Shown here: one piece after another, positions 4,954 to 6,437 of the stretch
Layout: every line of letters begins with the position of its first letter
Numbering within the stretch: the stretch's first letter is position 1
Source: an uncultured Collinsella sp.
Lineage (GTDB): Bacteria > Actinomycetota > Coriobacteriia > Coriobacteriales > Coriobacteriaceae
Direction: 5' to 3'
Assembly: GCA_900551185.1 (NCBI GenBank)
Contig: URVF01000090.1
Span: forward strand, 1-6,437
DNA length: 6,437 bases
Translations under genes and position numbers: made by a program
The notes under the pieces: generated by a model
The model's input: the letters and a program-made list of their open reading frames with translations, nothing else
What the model was told of the DNA's origin: nothing
Databases searched by the model: none

Positions 4954-5707
4954 AGCCCACCCCGCGCACGGTCTGGATGATGCGGGCACCGCCGGCGTCC
5001 TCGATCTTGGCGCGCAAATGTGCGATGTGTACGTCGACGTTGTTGGTGTCGCCCACGTATTCGTAGCCCAGCGCCTCGTGCGCAATGCGCTCGCGCGTGA
5101 GCACGGTGCCGGCATGTGCCATAAGCAGGGCGAGGACGTCGAACTCGCGGGCGGTCAGCACGATGGGCGAGCCGCCGACCGTGACTTCGCGGCGGTCGGG
5201 ATCGAGCGCGACCGAACCCACGGTGAGCGCGGCGGGGGAGGGCGCGGCTGAGGTCTTGGCCGAGTCTCCAGCCGGGGGTATCGCAGCGGCACCCGTAGCG
5301 CCCTCCCCGGCCCCAACGCCGCCAACGCCCGAAGCCGCCCGCACGGCCTCCGAGCGCTTCAGCGCAACGCGGATCCGTGCGAACAACTCCTCAATCGCAA
5401 ACGGCTTGGTCAGGTAATCGTCGGCGCCGGCATCGAGCCCGGCCACCTTGTCCATCACGGTATCTCGCGCGGTGACCATAATCACCGGCACATCCTTGTG
5501 CTTGCGGACACGCCGCAGGACCTCCATGCCGTTGAGCTGTGGCAACAGCACATCGAGCAGAATCAGATCGTAGTCGCGCTCCAGCGCCAGGTCCACGGCG
5601 GTGCGGCCGTCAGCGGCGTGCTCCACCTGGTAGCCCTCGTGCTCCAGCTCGAGCGTCACAAAGCGGGCGATTTTCTCCTCGTCCTCTACGATCAGGATCC
5701 GTGCCAT
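4937..5707 (-). CDS. OmpR-family response regulator
   Basis: A 256-residue two-domain DNA-binding regulator. The receiver domain (1 to about 118) starts ARILIVEDEEKIARF, with D9/E10 as the acidic pocket, D52 as phosphoacceptor, T79 as the switch residue and K101 in KPF. The start and the segment DKVAGLDAGADDYLTKPF are reminiscent of ArlR-type regulators. The C-terminal winged-helix domain (about 162-256) has the usual LTAREFDVLALL, the recognition region NNVDVHIAHLRAKI, and ends TVRGVGYV. Between them, about 122-160 is a long linker rich in Ala, Gly, Pro and Ser, making the protein longer than the family's usual 220-240 residues. The gene starts 18 nt after the DUF4342 stop, and its own stop overlaps the kinase start. 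The upstream ribosome site is weak (GGGGG, 5 nt spacing). It probably autoregulates the operon, as is common. Confidence 0.96.
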   Translation of the reverse strand: MARILIVEDEEKIARFVTLELEHEGYQVEHAADGRTAVDLALERDYDLILLDVLLPQLNGMEVLRRVRKHKDVPVIMVTARDTVMDKVAGLDAGADDYLTKPFAIEELFARIRVALKRSEAVRAASGVGGVGAGEGATGAAAIPPAGDSAKTSAAPSPAALTVGSVALDPDRREVTVGGSPIVLTAREFDVLALLMAHAGTVLTRERIAHEALGYEYVGDTNNVDVHIAHLRAKIEDAGGARIIQTVRGVGYVCRT

Positions 5708-5725
5708 GTGTGCCCCCGTCTGCGA

Positions 5726-6268
5726 TTACTTGTCGTCGTTCAGATTTTGCTTGATGTCGTCCGCGGCGTCGGCGGCGTGATTCATAAGGTTGTTGATGCT
5801 GCCGGGCACGTCGCCGTCGCTGTCGATGCGGTAACGCATGCCAAAGAACAGGCCAATCAGCATCAGCCAAATCGTAGCGCCCCAGGCAAACAGGGCGATG
5901 ATGGGGATCAGGATGGGGATGTTGAGGATGATCGCATCGCGCCGCGTGGCGATAAACTTGGTGTCCAGACTCAGGCGGAAGAGCTTTTTGAGGTACTCCC
6001 ACACGCCGTCCATCTTCTTGGAGAAGTCGGTCTTTTCGCTCGACTTCTCGTAGGCGGCCTGCGCGGCGACCATCTCGGCCGAGGGTTCATCGACCGGCTC
6101 GGACTCGGTGGCGGCATGCGCCGACGTGGTCTGCGTCTTGCCCTGCGACTCGAGCCAAATGATGGCATCCAAAACGTTGCCGTCGGCAGCGTCGAGCGCG
6201 GCCTTGGCATCGGTGTAGCTCACGTTGCACTTGGTGCGGATGGTTTCAACTTTTTCGAGGTCGTCCAT
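5726..6268 (-). CDS. UBA-like / DUF4342 membrane protein
   Basis: A 180-residue protein with three parts. Residues 1-43 resemble the UBA-type three-helix domain found in EF-Ts and nascent-chain proteins (VETIRTKCNVSYTDAKAALD, then GNVLDAIIWLESQG). Residues 44-85 are a polar, probably disordered linker. Residues about 86-146 match the DUF4342 pattern: amphipathic WEYLKKLFRLSLDTKFIATR, then a hydrophobic stretch (112-143) with NIPILIPIIALFAWG and a turn, probably a membrane hairpin or one long helix. The acidic tail ends NLNDDK. The function of DUF4342 is not known. The ATG at 6268 has AAAGGA (6275-6280) six nt upstream. A 6-bp CCGGGC/GCCCGG hairpin lies in the leader at 6299-6315, and a TATAGA at 6376-6381 might be a -10; its -35 would lie beyond the genomic end. 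First gene of the operon with the two-component system. Confidence 0.9.
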   Translation of the reverse strand: MDDLEKVETIRTKCNVSYTDAKAALDAADGNVLDAIIWLESQGKTQTTSAHAATESEPVDEPSAEMVAAQAAYEKSSEKTDFSKKMDGVWEYLKKLFRLSLDTKFIATRRDAIILNIPILIPIIALFAWGATIWLMLIGLFFGMRYRIDSDGDVPGSINNLMNHAADAADDIKQNLNDDK

Positions 6269-6385
6269 GACCTGTCCTTTCGTTCGATGGGCGCGACGCC
6301 GGGCGATTTGCCCGGGCGCGAGCGTTGCGTTCGGCGGTCTGCGTTGCGCGGCGCCGCCCCGCCCCTTGTTCGAACTCTATAGTGC

Positions 6386-6437
6386 CTGTCTCTTATACAC
6401 ATCTCCGAGCCCACGAGACTAGGCATGAGCTCGTATG
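6386..6437 (+). other. Nextera i7-side adapter (artefact)
   Basis: This is not genomic DNA. Positions 6386-6404 are the reverse-complement Tn5 mosaic end (CTGTCTCTTATACACATCT), 6405-6419 the Nextera read-2 adapter (CCGAGCCCACGAGAC), 6420-6427 an 8-base i7 index (TAGGCATG) and 6428-6437 the start of P7, with one mismatch (G for T at 6429). Genomic sequence ends at about 6385. Peptides reading CLLYTSPSPRD here, or MCIRDR on the other strand, are artefacts. Confidence 0.99.

Noticed and set aside
3643..4980. A 445-codon open frame on the + strand
   Set aside because: It is antisense to the histidine kinase, whose motifs are complete. It is rich in His, Ala and Arg, as expected for a GC-rich shadow frame.
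4954..5115. Upstream extension of the histidine kinase to 5115
   Set aside because: The added 54 residues are an out-of-frame reading of the regulator DNA-binding domain, rich in Arg, Thr and Pro. The ATG at 4953 gives the usual short overlap of a regulator-kinase pair.
5498..6382. A 294-codon open frame on the + strand
   Set aside because: Antisense to the regulator and DUF4342 genes, with no recognisable domain; it also runs into the right-end leader beside the adapter.
6220..6426. Short open frames on both strands at the right end (MCIRDR, CLLYTSPSPRD)
   Set aside because: Translated adapter and index sequence fused to the leader of the DUF4342 gene.

Overview
The window looks like one contig from a gut actinobacterium of the class Coriobacteriia, most likely Collinsella or a close relative. 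This rests on GC-rich coding DNA, an actinobacterial/Firmicute-like gene mix, and a style of intergenic repeat that I associate with Collinsella genomes. The placement is inference. Both ends are not genomic: positions 1-48 and about 6386-6437 are Illumina Nextera adapters with their index barcodes, so only about 49-6385 is biological sequence.

Left part (49-2005). The 3' end of a Ppx/GppA-type phosphatase gene on the + strand converges with a complete AAA ATPase of the AAA_14/DUF4143 family on the - strand. The gap between them (282-426) and the region upstream of the ATPase (1729-1939) hold several families of small repeats. Two related palindromic elements sharing the arm AGTTGCGGTGGAATA bracket the ATPase gene: an imperfect one at 285-351 and a perfect 24-bp inverted repeat at 1867-1939. 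There is also a 27-bp-period repeat with a hairpin, and a 33-bp-period repeat directly upstream of the ATPase. This bracketed block is the most unusual part of the window.

Middle part (2006-3640). A - strand unit encodes a membrane-anchored helical-repeat protein followed by tRNA-Leu(UAA), ending at a hairpin with a T-rich tail. Divergent from it, a + strand pair encodes a stand-alone galactitol-type PTS EIIB and a small VOC-fold protein. The VOC protein resembles the VOC domain found fused to KDPG/KHG aldolases. No EIIA, EIIC or aldolase gene is visible. The pair ends at a strong bidirectional terminator shared with the converging operon to its right.

Right part (3637-6385). A - strand operon runs DUF4342 protein with an N-terminal UBA-like domain, then an OmpR-family response regulator, then a HAMP-type sensor histidine kinase. 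The intergenic gap is 18 nt and the regulator and kinase genes overlap by 17 nt. The tight packing suggests that the small membrane protein works with, or is controlled by, the two-component system.

I see no CRISPR array, rRNA, phage gene or transposase. Nothing here is proven to be a new system. The best leads are the repeat-bracketed ATPase, the orphan EIIB-VOC pair and the UBA-DUF4342 two-component operon.
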